From Gluconacetobacter diazotrophicus PA1 5 (GTDB lineage Bacteria > Pseudomonadota > Alphaproteobacteria > Acetobacterales > Acetobacteraceae): a stretch of 64,000 nucleotides of DNA. The notes below the pieces were generated by a model. That model saw only the letters and a list, made by a program, of their open reading frames with translations. It had not been told where the DNA came from and made no database searches. Numbering within the stretch: the stretch's first letter is position 1; each line of letters begins with the position of its first letter. The DNA lies in NCBI RefSeq assembly GCF_000067045.1, contig NC_010125.1, positions 3,880,164-3,944,163 of the forward strand, in the 5' to 3' direction. The position numbers and the translations under genes are program-made. Positions 27,365 through 37,013 of this stretch are shown here, in pieces.

Positions 27365-28720
27365 ATGCTGCATTTCGCACCTTATTCGCTGTTTTCGATC
27401 CTCGCGCTGCTCGCCTGCTTCCTGCTGGTCTGCGTGTTCGAATTCGTCAACGGATTCCATGACACCGCCAATGCGGTGGCGACGGTCATCTATACCAATT
27501 CGCTGAAGCCCCGGACGGCGGTGGTCTGGTCGGGGCTGATGAACTTCGTCGGCGTCGTACTGAGCGGCATCAGCGTCGCCTACGGCCTGGTGGAACTGCT
27601 GCCGGCCGACGTGCTGTCGCCGCCCAATGGCGACCCGGCGGTGCCGATGCTGATCTCGCTGTTCGGCACCGCGCTGGCGTGGAACCTGTTCACCTGGTGG
27701 TTCGGTATTCCCAATTCCAGTTCCCATTGCGTGATCGGCGCCCTGATCGGGATCGCGGTCGGCGACGCGCTGCTGCATACGCGCGACCTGGGCAATTCGG
27801 TGGACTGGTCGCAGATCTGGAAGATCCTGCGGGCGCTGGCGATTTCGCCGCTGCTGGGGCTGGTGGGGGCGGGGGCGCTGTATTTCGCGCTGAAGCATCT
27901 GGTGCGCGACCCGGCGCTGTACCAGCCGCCGCAGGGTGACGCGCCGCCGCGCGGCTGGGTCAAGGGGCTGCTGATCCTGACCTGCACCGGCGTCAGCTTC
28001 TCGCACGGCAGCAATGACGGGCAGAAGAGCATCGGGCTGATCATGCTGACGATTATCGGCCTGCTGCCCGCGACCTTCGCGCTGAATCCCGCAACCGCAC
28101 CCGATATCGCGCACATTGCCGAACGCGCCGCGATCGCGGCACCGCTGCTGGATGCCTACGACCATGACGGGCTGCGGGCCGAGGCGCTGGCATCCGCCGC
28201 GCGCCTGTCGCACACCCAGGCCGACCATGTGGTGGCGTCGCAACTGCGTGCCGACCTGTACGAGGTCGTGGCCGGGCTGAAGGCGGTTTCGGCCAGCAGG
28301 GCCGCCAGCGGTGCCGACCGCGCGGTCGCGGCCCGCATCGGGCGGGAACTGCGTCCCACGGTGGAATATGCGCCCTGGTGGGTGCGGCTGCTCAGCGCGC
28401 TGTGCCTGGGGATCGGCACCATGGTCGGCTATCGCCGGATCGTTCACACGCTGGGCGAGAAGATCGGCAATACCCACCTGACGCCCGCGCAGGGCGCGTC
28501 GGCGGAACTGGTCGGCGCCGGGCTGATCGCCACCGCGGGCTATACCGGCCTGCCGGTCAGCACCACCCACATCATCACCGCCGGCATCGCCGGCACCATG
28601 CTGGGATCGGGATCGGGCATCAATCGCGGCATGCTGATGAAGATCGCCCTGGCCTGGATCTGCACCCTGCCGGTCACGATCGCGGTCGCGGCCAGCCTGT
28701 TCTACGTCCTGGGAGGGTAA
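27365..28720 (+). CDS. Inorganic phosphate transporter, Pit family
   Basis: A 451-residue inner-membrane low-affinity phosphate/cation symporter. The duplicated PHO4 signature is present: FVNGFHDTANAVATVIYT near the N-terminus and SFSHGSNDGQKSIGLI in the middle, with about ten hydrophobic segments and a long hydrophilic loop (about 255-335). TGLPVSTTHIITAGIAG near the end is also typical. Low-affinity Pit near the Pst operon gives two phosphate uptake routes within 10 kb, separated by the porin. No Pho box is seen before it. Confidence 0.93.
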   Translation: MLHFAPYSLFSILALLACFLLVCVFEFVNGFHDTANAVATVIYTNSLKPRTAVVWSGLMNFVGVVLSGISVAYGLVELLPADVLSPPNGDPAVPMLISLFGTALAWNLFTWWFGIPNSSSHCVIGALIGIAVGDALLHTRDLGNSVDWSQIWKILRALAISPLLGLVGAGALYFALKHLVRDPALYQPPQGDAPPRGWVKGLLILTCTGVSFSHGSNDGQKSIGLIMLTIIGLLPATFALNPATAPDIAHIAERAAIAAPLLDAYDHDGLRAEALASAARLSHTQADHVVASQLRADLYEVVAGLKAVSASRAASGADRAVAARIGRELRPTVEYAPWWVRLLSALCLGIGTMVGYRRIVHTLGEKIGNTHLTPAQGASAELVGAGLIATAGYTGLPVSTTHIITAGIAGTMLGSGSGINRGMLMKIALAWICTLPVTIAVAASLFYVLGG

Positions 28721-28777
28721 GTCTGTCCGCAAACGCGCGCTGGTGGCGATCCGGCGTGCGGTTCCGGCTGGCTGGGA

Positions 28778-29056
28778 TTACAGGGTGGAGCGGTGCCGGC
28801 TTGCCAGCTTCTCCCGTGCTTCTTCAAGGTCGTAGGCCACCTGGAGGTTCATCCAGAATTCGGCGGATGTACCAAACCGTTCCGCCAGCAGGATGGCCGT
28901 ATCCGCCGTCACGCTCCGCCGCCCCCGCACGATATCGCTCAGGCGGTTGGCCGGCACGCCGATTTCCGCCGCCAGGGCGCGGGCGGACAGGCCGAACGGG
29001 AGCATGAATTCCTCCCGCAGCACGTCGCCCGCCGATACGTTGTGAAGTTCGGTCAT
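28778..29056 (-). CDS. HigA family antitoxin (XRE-type DNA-binding)
   Basis: A 92-residue protein with a helix-turn-helix (SARALAAEIGVPANRLSDIVRG) and the VAPIN/HigA-type tail RFGTSAEFWMNLQVAYDLEEA. It should bind and block the toxin and repress the operon. ATG 29056 is chosen: it follows the toxin stop by 16 bases and a GGAGG site is present. The order toxin then antitoxin is the HigBA arrangement. Confidence 0.9.
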   Translation of the reverse strand: MTELHNVSAGDVLREEFMLPFGLSARALAAEIGVPANRLSDIVRGRRSVTADTAILLAERFGTSAEFWMNLQVAYDLEEAREKLASRHRSTL

Positions 29057-29072
29057 GTCCGACCTCCTGGCC

Positions 29073-29372
29073 TTAGTGATAATCGATGATTTCGACATCA
29101 TAGGCGTCGCCGTCACGCCATACGAAGCAAATCCGGAACTGGTCGTTGATGCGGATCGAGTATTGCCCCTGCCGGTCGCCAGCCAGTGCCTCAAGGCGGT
29201 TTGCCGGCGGGACCCGCAGATCGTCGAGGACGGTCGCCGCTGCCAGCATGCGCAGTTTCGGTCGTGCCGCATTGGCGATCTGCGCCTGAAAGCCTTTTGG
29301 CAGCTTCCCGGTAAAAACCTGTTCCGCTCGCTTGTCGGCAAAGGTTCGAATCATATGCGGTACGTATTGCAT
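29073..29372 (-). CDS. HigB/RelE family toxin
   Basis: A 99-residue (or 93-residue if it starts at the second ATG, 29354) ribosome-dependent mRNA endonuclease of the RelE fold. Conserved features are the start MIRTFADKRAEQVF, LRVPPANRLEALAGDR and the C-terminal GQYSIRINDQFRICFVW followed by DVEIIDYH. The shorter start matches family proteins better. It is directly followed by the antitoxin. Confidence 0.9.
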   Translation of the reverse strand: MQYVPHMIRTFADKRAEQVFTGKLPKGFQAQIANAARPKLRMLAAATVLDDLRVPPANRLEALAGDRQGQYSIRINDQFRICFVWRDGDAYDVEIIDYH

Positions 29373-29374
29373 AT
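29353..29374. promoter_or_regulatory. Palindrome over the higB-type start (probable autoregulatory operator)
   Basis: ATATGC (29353-29358) and GCATAT (29369-29374) are inverted repeats with a 10-base centre (GGTACGTATT). The palindrome covers both possible start codons of the toxin gene, a usual place for HigA binding. Confidence 0.45.
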
Positions 29375-29447
29375 CAAGTGGTGAGTCAAGGACGGGGCCT
29401 TCTGCCGCCCATGCGGGCTGGGTCCGGCGCGGTTTCGGATATGATCA

Positions 29448-30330
29448 GAGCCTGTTTGGAAAGTCGCTGAAGTGTGATTCAAGCTCTGGATGTGGACGCC
29501 AGAGCAGAGAGGCCGCATGGCCAGGATTACCCGCAAGACGAAGCGTTATCCGTCTGATATGACGGAGGAGGAATGGGCGCGCATCGCGCCACTGATGCCC
29601 GAGCCGGGACGCACGGGGCGTCCGCGCGAGATCGAATTCCGCGAGGTGATCAACGCGGTTCGTTACCTGGTTCGATCCGGCTGCGGCTGGCGAATGCTGC
29701 CGATCCATTTCGGGCATTGGCGTACGGTCTATGGTTGGTTCAGGGAATTGGCCCGGCGGTTCCTGTTCCAGACCATTCATGATGTGGAACTGATGCTTGA
29801 CCGGGAGCGCTCGGGCCGTGAAGCCAGCCCTTCGGCCGGAGTGATCGACAGCCAGAGCATCAAGGCGCCGCACGCGAAAACAAGAGGTTACGACGCTGGA
29901 AAGAAGATTGTCGGGCGCAAGCGGCATATCGCCGTGGATACGGACGGACGCCTGCTGATGGTCAACCTGACGCCGGCGGACATCTCCGACAGCGCCGGAG
30001 CGCAGATGATCCTGGACGCGATCCGCAAGCGCTGGCCGTGGGTCAAGCATCTATTCGCGGACGGTGCCTATGACCGGCTCCAGTTGATGGACAAGGCTGC
30101 CTACCTGGACTTCGTCGTCGAGGTGATCCGTCGCAGGGACGGAGCGAAAGGCTTTGAGGTTCTCCCCCGGCGCTGGGTCGTGGAGCGAACCTTCGGATGG
30201 ATGACCCGATGGCGACGCCTCGTGCGCGATTACGAGCGTCGCATCGATGTCTCACAGGCCATGATCTTCGTCGCCATGGGCGCCAATCTCACCCGAAGAA
30301 ACGCTCATCCATGACTTTCCAAACAGGCTC
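29448..30330 (+). mobile_element. IS5-family element (883 bp), copy A
   Basis: Ends GAGCCTGTTTGGAAAGTC and GACTTTCCAAACAGGCTC are perfect inverted repeats, and TCA flanks both sides (29445-29447, 30331-30333), a TNA-type 3-bp duplication. An apparently identical copy lies at 61510-62392 in the same orientation. The right-hand TCA is the complement of the stop codon of the adjacent ABC ATPase gene. Confidence 0.93.
29517..30314 (+). CDS. IS5-family transposase (copy A)
   Basis: A 265-residue DDE transposase from ATG 29517 (after AGAGAGG; an ATG at 29490 in frame is possible). It has KRYPSDMTEEEWARIAPLMP, the first Asp in GVIDSQSIKAPHA, the second in HLFADGAYDRL and the Glu in RWVVERTFGWMTRWRRL. 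The sequence equals the translation of the second copy near the window end and has no interruption. Confidence 0.93.
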   Translation: MARITRKTKRYPSDMTEEEWARIAPLMPEPGRTGRPREIEFREVINAVRYLVRSGCGWRMLPIHFGHWRTVYGWFRELARRFLFQTIHDVELMLDRERSGREASPSAGVIDSQSIKAPHAKTRGYDAGKKIVGRKRHIAVDTDGRLLMVNLTPADISDSAGAQMILDAIRKRWPWVKHLFADGAYDRLQLMDKAAYLDFVVEVIRRRDGAKGFEVLPRRWVVERTFGWMTRWRRLVRDYERRIDVSQAMIFVAMGANLTRRNAHP

Positions 30331-31052
<722 letters not shown>

Positions 31053-31056
<4 letters not shown>

Positions 31057-32669
31057 CGGCGGTCGGCCCCCAGGCGATCGGCCCAGGCGAAGCGGCGTTC
31101 GATGCGGCGCTGGAGCCCGAGGAAGAAGAATACGATCAGCAGGTAATAGACCAGCGCCGCCGCGTAATATTCGGTGAAGGCGAAGGTGCGCGCCACGTTG
31201 ATCTGCGTCACCGCCAGCAATTCCTGCAGCGAGATCACCGAGGCGAGCGACGTCGTCTTGATCAGGCTGATGAATTCGTTGATCGTCGGCGGCAGGGCGA
31301 TGCGCAGCGCCTGGGGAAAGATGACGTGGCGGTACACCTGCATCCGCGTCATGCCCAGCGCGTCGCCGGCCAGGGCCTGCCCGGGATCGATGGCCTGCAG
31401 CGCCGCGCGGTTGATTTCGACCTGGTACGCGGCCTCGTTGATCGACAGCGAGATCCAGGCCGCCAGGAAGGGGGTGAACCAGGCCTCGCGGAAGACGGGA
31501 AGGAACTGCGGCAGCGCGTTCCACACGAACAGCAGTTGCAGCAGGGTCGGCGCGGCGCGGAACAGCGCGACATAGGCGCGCACGCCGGATTTCAGCAGCC
31601 CGTCGCGGCCGTTCAGCACCAGCGCCATCGGGATGGCGATCACGATCGCCGTCATGTGCGACAGCACCGCCATGACCAGCGTGACCCCCGCCCCGCGCAG
31701 GAAGGCGGGCGAGGCGAGGGCCGAGAGGAAGACGCGCGCGTCGAAGCCGCCGGCCGGGCCGTCCGCGCCCTGGACCGCGGCGGCGGCGGCCGGCGTGATC
31801 TGCCAGCGTTGCCGGATCTGCGCCATCTGCCCGCTGTCGCGCAGCGCGGTGACGGCGTCCTGCAACCGGGCGCGGTCCTGCGCGTCCTTGCGCATGTAGA
31901 TCGCGAAATCGCGGTATTCCGGGTAGTCGGGCTGGACGATCACCGCGACCTTGCCGTGCAGCTGGGCCTGGCGGAAATACAGTTCGACATCCTGGCTGAC
32001 GAAGGCGAAGGCGCGGCCGATCAGCACCTGCTGCACGACCTCGTCCTCGGTCGGGTATTGCTGGATGATGATGGGCGGGCGGCCGGCGGCGGCCAGGGCG
32101 GTATTTTCCTGGGCGACGCGCGCCGCGTAGCTGGTGCCCGACTGCACCGCCAGCACCTTGCCCGACAGGGCGGCCATCGAGGCCACGCGGGCGGTGCCGG
32201 CGCGCGCCACCACCACCAGCGCGGTGGGCTGGTAGGGCACGGCGTCGAACCGGGCCTCGCGCGCCTGCTGGCGCAGCACGCCGCTGATGACGATGCCGCA
32301 GCGCCCGGCGGCCAGGCTGGGGAACAGGCCCACGAAATCCATCGACACGAAGGTGACGGGCACGTGCCAGTACGCGCCCAGCGCACGGCCGACATCGATA
32401 TCCTCGCCCACCATGTCGCCGCCCGCGGCGCCGCCCATGAAGCTCATGGGCGGCAGGGTGGGGTTGGTGCAGACGGTCAGCGTGCCGTCGGCGGCGAAGG
32501 CGGGGCGGGGCGGGGTCTGCGCCCGGGCCGGCGGGGCGACCGGGCCGAATGCCGCGCCCAGCCCGGCCAGCAGCAGGACCAGGAATCCGGCCAGCAGCCT
32601 GGCCATCGGGGGGCGGGGTGAAGCGGGGCGGGGTGGTTCGCCATGCCGGCTGCCGGGCAAACGGGGCAT
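31053..32669 (-). CDS. Fused substrate-binding protein and permease of an amino-acid-type ABC importer
   Basis: A 538-residue fusion. After a signal/anchor (MARLLAGFLVLLLAGLGAAF, about 22-42) comes a type-3 periplasmic binding domain (about 55-285: ADGTLTVCTNPTLPPMSFMG, MDFVGLFPSLAAGRCGIVIS, AVQSGTSYAARV) and then a HisM/GlnP-type permease (about 320-525) with several membrane segments and the EAA loop at ALAGDALGMTRMQVYRHVIF. Binding-protein/permease fusions occur in this family and increase local binding-domain concentration. The start may be ATG 32606 rather than 32669. Ligand not determinable; polar amino acids or related compounds are likely. Confidence 0.88.
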
Positions 32670-32831
32670 CCTTCGTCTGTGGGGGTATGCTGCATATCAC
32701 GCCATTCCCCGGCTTGCTGTCGTGATCGCTGAACTTCACTTTGGGCGAATCATGTTTAATCTGCAACGAGGGCGGGCGAAGCCTCGAACCGTGCCCCCAT
32801 CCTCCCTGTTGCCATTCACCGGAGTTCCATC

Positions 32832-33572
32832 ATGGATACCATCCAGGCCGCCGAGCAGGCGTTGCGCGAGGATCTGGCCGCCGCCTATCGCCTGCTGGCC
32901 ATCTTCGACATGACCGACATGGTCTATACCCACCTGTCGGTGCGCCTGCCGGGGCCGGACCATCGGTTCCTGGTCAACCCGTACGGCTATCTGTTCGAGG
33001 AAATCACCGCCAGTTCGCTGGTGGTGGTCGATGCCGACGGCCTGCCGACGCAGCCGACGTCCCAGCCGGTCAACCCGGCGGGGTTCGTGATCCATTCCGC
33101 CGTCCATCGCAGCCGGGCCGACGCCGCCTGCGTCATGCACACCCACACGCTGGCCGGCATGGCGGTCGCGGCGCAGCAGGAGGGCATCCTGCCGCTGAAC
33201 CAGATCAGCATGGAATTCCACGAGGACGTGGCCTTCCACGCCTACGAGGGCATCGCGGCCGACGACAATCTGGGCGAGCGCGAGCGGCTGGTCCGCGACC
33301 TGGGGACGCGCAATGCGATGATCCTGCAGAATCACGGCCTGCTGACGGTCGGGCGCACCGTGGCCGAGACGTTCTATCGCATCTATTACCTGGAGCAGGC
33401 GTGCCGCATCCAGATCGCCGCGCAATCGACCGGCGTTCCGCTGCATGTGCCCTCGGCCGAGCGGATCGCACGGGCCCAGGCGCAGTTCGCCGCCGAGGAA
33501 GACAAGGGGGAACTGGTCTGGCGGGCGTTGCGCCGCAAGCTGGACCGCGAACAGCCGGATTACGTGGAATAG
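32832..33572 (+). CDS. Class II aldolase/adducin family protein
   Basis: A 246-residue cytosolic protein. The zinc-binding HTHT motif (VMHTHTLAG), a further histidine region MILQNHGLLTVG and the family start MVYTHLSVRLPG are clear. The family includes sugar-phosphate aldolases, decarboxylases and proteins without known reaction, so no substrate is assigned. It is divergent from the ABC importer, with a shared control region at about 32670-32831, which suggests but does not prove a metabolic link. Confidence 0.88.
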   Translation: MDTIQAAEQALREDLAAAYRLLAIFDMTDMVYTHLSVRLPGPDHRFLVNPYGYLFEEITASSLVVVDADGLPTQPTSQPVNPAGFVIHSAVHRSRADAACVMHTHTLAGMAVAAQQEGILPLNQISMEFHEDVAFHAYEGIAADDNLGERERLVRDLGTRNAMILQNHGLLTVGRTVAETFYRIYYLEQACRIQIAAQSTGVPLHVPSAERIARAQAQFAAEEDKGELVWRALRRKLDREQPDYVE

Positions 33573-33579
33573 GAGCCGG

Positions 33580-34008
33580 TCAGGTCCCGGGCGCCAGGAT
33601 ATGGACGAAACGGGCCGCGCCGTCGGGCGGCGGGGCGGCCCGTGACGGAGTGGCTGGTGAGGGAGTAGCCGGGACAGGGTCGGCCGGCGCCTCGGCCCGG
33701 ATTTGCGGGGCGTCGTCGCCGAACAGGGTCAGGATGGCGCGGGTCTGGCGCAGGCCGGCCGTGTCCGCGATGCGGTAATGGACCTGCCGCGCGGCGCGGC
33801 GGGTCGTGACCAGGCCGGACCGGCGCAGTTCGGCCAGTTGCTGGCTGAGTGCCGGCTGGCCGATACCGGTGCGGGTTTCGATCTCGCCCACCGTGTGTTC
33901 GCCGGCCAGCAGCAGCGACAGGATCATCAGCCGCTGGGGCTGGGCCAGCGGGCGCAGCCGGTCGGCCAGCCGTTCGGCCGCCGGGCGCGTCAGCGGGCGG
34001 GCGGTCAT
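33580..34008 (-). CDS. ArsR-family winged-helix regulator without cysteines
   Basis: A 142-residue regulator. The DNA-binding helix (GIGQPALSQQLAELRRSGL) and wing (VTTRRAARQVHYRIAD) are close in style to BigR/SqrR-type ArsR proteins that sense persulfides with two cysteines. This protein has no cysteine at all, and no obvious metal-binding His/Asp set. The tail (about 105-142) is Pro/Ala-rich. Its ATG overlaps the peroxiredoxin stop (ATGA), so it is in that operon. It could be constitutive, sense by another mechanism, or be controlled by partner proteins. Confidence 0.88.
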   Translation of the reverse strand: MTARPLTRPAAERLADRLRPLAQPQRLMILSLLLAGEHTVGEIETRTGIGQPALSQQLAELRRSGLVTTRRAARQVHYRIADTAGLRQTRAILTLFGDDAPQIRAEAPADPVPATPSPATPSRAAPPPDGAARFVHILAPGT

Positions 34009-34676
34009 GCCTGCGGGTCCGGCGTGATGCGGCAGAACCAGGACGGACCGGCGGCGGCCATGTCGTCCGCCGTGGCGATGGTGGGCAGGACGATGTCCGC
34101 GCCGGGTTCCCAGCCTTCCGGCGTCAGGACGTCGCCCACCGCCGCGCGCTGCAGGGCGGCGACCAGCCGCAGCATTTCGGCCACCGACCGGCCGGTGGAC
34201 ACCGGATAGCTGGTGGTGGCGCGCACGATGCCCGCCGGGTCGATGAAATAGGTCGCGCGCACCGTGGCGCTGTCGCGGGCGGCGGCATCCAGCATGCCGT
34301 AGGCACGGCCGACCGCCATCGTCGGGTCCTCGATCACCGGGAAGGGGATGGTGACGCCGAAGCGGGCGCGGATGGCGTCGATCCAGGCCAGGTGGGCGTG
34401 CAGGCTGTCCACCGACAGGCCCAGCAGCGCGCAGTCCAGCGCCGCGAAGCGGTCCGCCGCGCGGGCCAGGGCCACGAATTCGCTGGTGCAGACCGGCGTG
34501 AATCGGCCAGGGTGCGAGAACAGGACCAGCAACCGCCCGCGATAGTCGCTGAGCCGGACCGGGCCCTGGCTGGTGCGGGCCTGGAAATCGGGCGCGGCAT
34601 CGCCGATCCGCACGATGGAGGGGCCCCCCAAGGAAGGACTCCCAATGGACAGGGCAGGCGATGGCGTGTCGGACAT
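34005..34676 (-). CDS. Peroxiredoxin (1-Cys/Prx6-like AhpC-TSA family)
   Basis: A 223-residue thiol peroxidase. The catalytic cysteine lies in HPGRFTPVCTSEF, and the downstream DSLHAHLAWIDAI, PFPVIEDPTMAVGRAYGML and the C-terminal dimerisation domain (about 155-220) fit the Prx6 group. There is one further cysteine near the C-terminus (SWFCRITP). ATG 34676 is chosen because the domain starts soon after; the frame runs to 34730. It is divergent from the MBL-fold gene. Confidence 0.9.
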   Translation of the reverse strand: MSDTPSPALSIGSPSLGGPSIVRIGDAAPDFQARTSQGPVRLSDYRGRLLVLFSHPGRFTPVCTSEFVALARAADRFAALDCALLGLSVDSLHAHLAWIDAIRARFGVTIPFPVIEDPTMAVGRAYGMLDAAARDSATVRATYFIDPAGIVRATTSYPVSTGRSVAEMLRLVAALQRAAVGDVLTPEGWEPGADIVLPTIATADDMAAAGPSWFCRITPDPQA

Positions 34677-34808
34677 GAGGCGGCTCTTGCATCCCGTGCG
34701 GCTTGACGCAATACCAAACATGAAATACACAAATTATGAAAGTGCGAAAGTGAACCGCGCCCGACACGCCGCAGGCCGATGCCGGGGAGAACCGGAAAGG
34801 GCACGACC

Positions 34809-35771
34809 ATGACCACCGATCCCACATCCGCCGCTTCCGCCATTCCCCCGGGCGATCCGGCGCGGGAGGCGGCGGCGCGGCAGGTTGCCGCCTGGTCGGG
34901 CCGGCCGGGGGCGCCCGTGGTGCGCAGCTTCTTCGACCCCGCGACCTTCACCGCCACCCATGTGGTGCACGACCCCGCGACGCGGCAGGCCGCGGTCGTC
35001 GACAGCGTGCTGGATTACGATCCGGCATCCGGCCGGACCGGGCATGACTCGGCGGCGGCGGTGCTGGCCTATCTGCGGGCCGAGGGGCTGGAGGTGGCGT
35101 GGCAACTGGAAACCCACGTGCATGCCGACCATCTGTCGGCCGCGCCGTGGCTGCAGGGCCAGGTCGGGGGCGCGCTGGGCATCGGGGCGGAGATCGTCCG
35201 GGTGCAGGCGGTATTCGGCAAGATCTTCAATGCCGGGACGGCGTTCGCCCGCGACGGGTCGCAGTTCGACCGCCTGTTCACCGATGGCGACACGTTCCGC
35301 CTGGGACAGATCGACGCGATCGCGCTGCATGTGCCCGGCCATACCCCGGCCGACATGGCGTTCGTGATCGGGGATGCGGCCTTTATCGGCGATACGCTGT
35401 TCATGCCGGATTTCGGGACGGCGCGGGCCGATTTCCCGGGCGGGGACGCGCGGACGCTGTACCGGTCCACCCGGCGGCTGCTGTCGCTGCCCGACGCCAC
35501 GCGGCTGTTCCTGTGCCATGATTACGGGGGGCCGGAGCGGCCGGACTTCGCGTGGGAAACCACGGTCGGGGCCGAACGGACGGGCAATATCCACGTCCAT
35601 GACGGCGTGGACGAGGATTCGTTCGTGGCCATGCGCACCGCGCGCGACGCGACGCTGGACCTGCCGCGGCTGATCATGCCGTCGGTGCAGGTGAACATGC
35701 GCGGCGGCCGCCTGCCGGAGCCGGAATCCAACGGTACCCGCTATATCAAGATCCCGCTGGACACGCTGTAG
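34809..35771 (+). CDS. MBL-fold metallohydrolase, persulfide-dioxygenase/Blh-like
   Basis: A 320-residue protein with the metal motif THVHADH, later ligands in HVPGHTPADM, GDTLFMPDFGTARADFPG and LCHDYGG. This is the pattern of the glyoxalase II/ETHE1/Blh branch, where relatives oxidise persulfides. ATG 34809 follows AAAGGG. The gene leads an operon with a TauE/SafE exporter and is divergent from a peroxiredoxin/ArsR operon, the setting expected for sulfide or persulfide detoxification. Confidence 0.85.
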   Translation: MTTDPTSAASAIPPGDPAREAAARQVAAWSGRPGAPVVRSFFDPATFTATHVVHDPATRQAAVVDSVLDYDPASGRTGHDSAAAVLAYLRAEGLEVAWQLETHVHADHLSAAPWLQGQVGGALGIGAEIVRVQAVFGKIFNAGTAFARDGSQFDRLFTDGDTFRLGQIDAIALHVPGHTPADMAFVIGDAAFIGDTLFMPDFGTARADFPGGDARTLYRSTRRLLSLPDATRLFLCHDYGGPERPDFAWETTVGAERTGNIHVHDGVDEDSFVAMRTARDATLDLPRLIMPSVQVNMRGGRLPEPESNGTRYIKIPLDTL

Positions 35772-35781
35772 GGCGGCGCCG

Positions 35782-36597
35782 ATGAATCCTGTCCAGGCGG
35801 GGCTTGGGGTGGCCTCGGGCGTGCTGGTCGGGTTCACGCTGGGGCTGGTCGGCGGGGGCGGGTCGATCCTGGCCGTGCCGCTGATGGTCTATCTGGTCGG
35901 GCTGCGCGACGCGCATGTCGCCATCGGCACCAGCGCCGCCGCGGTGGCGGTGAACGCGCTGGCGGGGCTGGCCAGCCACGCGCGGGCGCATACCGTCCGC
36001 TGGCGCTGTGCCGCCGTTTTCGCCGCCGCCGGGGTGCTGGGCGCGCTGCTGGGCGCGCATGCCGGCAAGATCGTGGGCGGGCAGCGCCTGCTGCTGGCCT
36101 TCGCGGTGCTGATGGTGGGGGTCGGCGTGCTGATGCTGCGCGGCCGGGACGGGGCGGGCGACCCGGACGCCACCTGCACCCGCGACAATGCCGGGCGGAT
36201 CGCGGGGACCGGGCTGGCCACCGGGCTGCTGTCCGGCTTCTTCGGCATCGGGGGCGGATTCCTGATCGTGCCCGGCCTGATGGCCTCGACCGGCATGCCG
36301 ATCCTGAACGCGGTGGGCACGTCGCTGGTCGCGGTGGCGGTGTTCGGGTTCAGCACCACCGCCAGCTATGCCCTGTCGGGCCTGGTGGACTGGCCGCTGG
36401 CGGGCCTGTTCGTGGCCGGCGGGGTGGCGGGCAGCCTGGGGGGCACCCGGGCGGCGCGGCGGCTGGCCGGGTCGCGGGGCGCGCTGGCGCGGGTTTTCGC
36501 CTGCGTTATCTTCGTGGTCGCCTTCTATATGATCTGGCGGGGCTGGTATTCCATCGTCGCGGGCGTCGGTAACGAAAATACACCAAAACGTCTTTGA
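35782..36597 (+). CDS. TauE/SafE family sulfite/sulfonate exporter-like protein
   Basis: A 271-residue membrane protein with about eight hydrophobic segments in two repeats. The repeats begin with GFTLGLVGGGGSILAVPLM and GLLSGFFGIGGGFLIVPGLM, the glycine-rich signature of the family. Members export sulfite, sulfonates or related anions. It follows the MBL-fold gene by 10 bases, so sulfite released by persulfide oxidation is a plausible substrate (inference). Confidence 0.88.
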   Translation: MNPVQAGLGVASGVLVGFTLGLVGGGGSILAVPLMVYLVGLRDAHVAIGTSAAAVAVNALAGLASHARAHTVRWRCAAVFAAAGVLGALLGAHAGKIVGGQRLLLAFAVLMVGVGVLMLRGRDGAGDPDATCTRDNAGRIAGTGLATGLLSGFFGIGGGFLIVPGLMASTGMPILNAVGTSLVAVAVFGFSTTASYALSGLVDWPLAGLFVAGGVAGSLGGTRAARRLAGSRGALARVFACVIFVVAFYMIWRGWYSIVAGVGNENTPKRL

Positions 36598-36696
36598 CGG
36601 GACGCGGGAAGCCCGCGCAGTATCGTGGAAGCCGGGGTCGACGCTATTCGGGATCTCGGGCCGGTTTCCGGTGATATTCAATATGGAGCGTGCCTC

Positions 36697-36957
36697 ATGA
36701 TCTCCCTCAACAGCACCATTTCGTCGGCCGACGCATCGTCGCAGCTTTCGCCCTCGGCGTCGTCCTCGGGCGGTTCCACCGGTACATCTTCCAGCACCGA
36801 CACGACGACCACCACGATCAACGCGGACGGGACCACGACCGTGACCGTGACCAATGCGCAGGGCGTCATCGTGTCCCAGACCACGACCGGCGGCGGGTCC
36901 CAGACGGCCAGCGGCGGCACGGGCGATGCGGCGTCCCTGCTGGATACGTATGCCTGA
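36697..36957 (+). CDS. Small Ser/Thr/Gly-rich protein of unknown function
   Basis: An 86-residue low-complexity protein (MISLNSTISSADASSQLS ...) with long Ser and Thr runs and a TTTTTINADGTTTVTVTNAQG middle. The ATG at 36697 follows GGAG at good spacing. No signal peptide or membrane segment is seen. It ends before a strong hairpin shared with the convergent CBS gene. It might be a surface or envelope-associated disordered protein; no family recognised. Confidence 0.5.
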   Translation: MISLNSTISSADASSQLSPSASSSGGSTGTSSSTDTTTTTINADGTTTVTVTNAQGVIVSQTTTGGGSQTASGGTGDAASLLDTYA

Positions 36958-36970
36958 TCGATCGGGCGCT

Positions 36971-37007
36971 GCCCCTGCCCGGCCCCGCGCGGGGGCCGGG
37001 CAGGGGC
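36971..37007. terminator. Strong GC hairpin between convergent genes
   Basis: A 16-bp perfect stem GCCCCTGCCCGGCCCC / GGGGCCGGGCAGGGGC with a 5-base loop, between the small Ser/Thr-rich gene and the CBS gene. No T-run, so termination may need Rho or may work in both directions by stalling. Confidence 0.55.
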
Positions 37008-37013
37008 CGTGCC

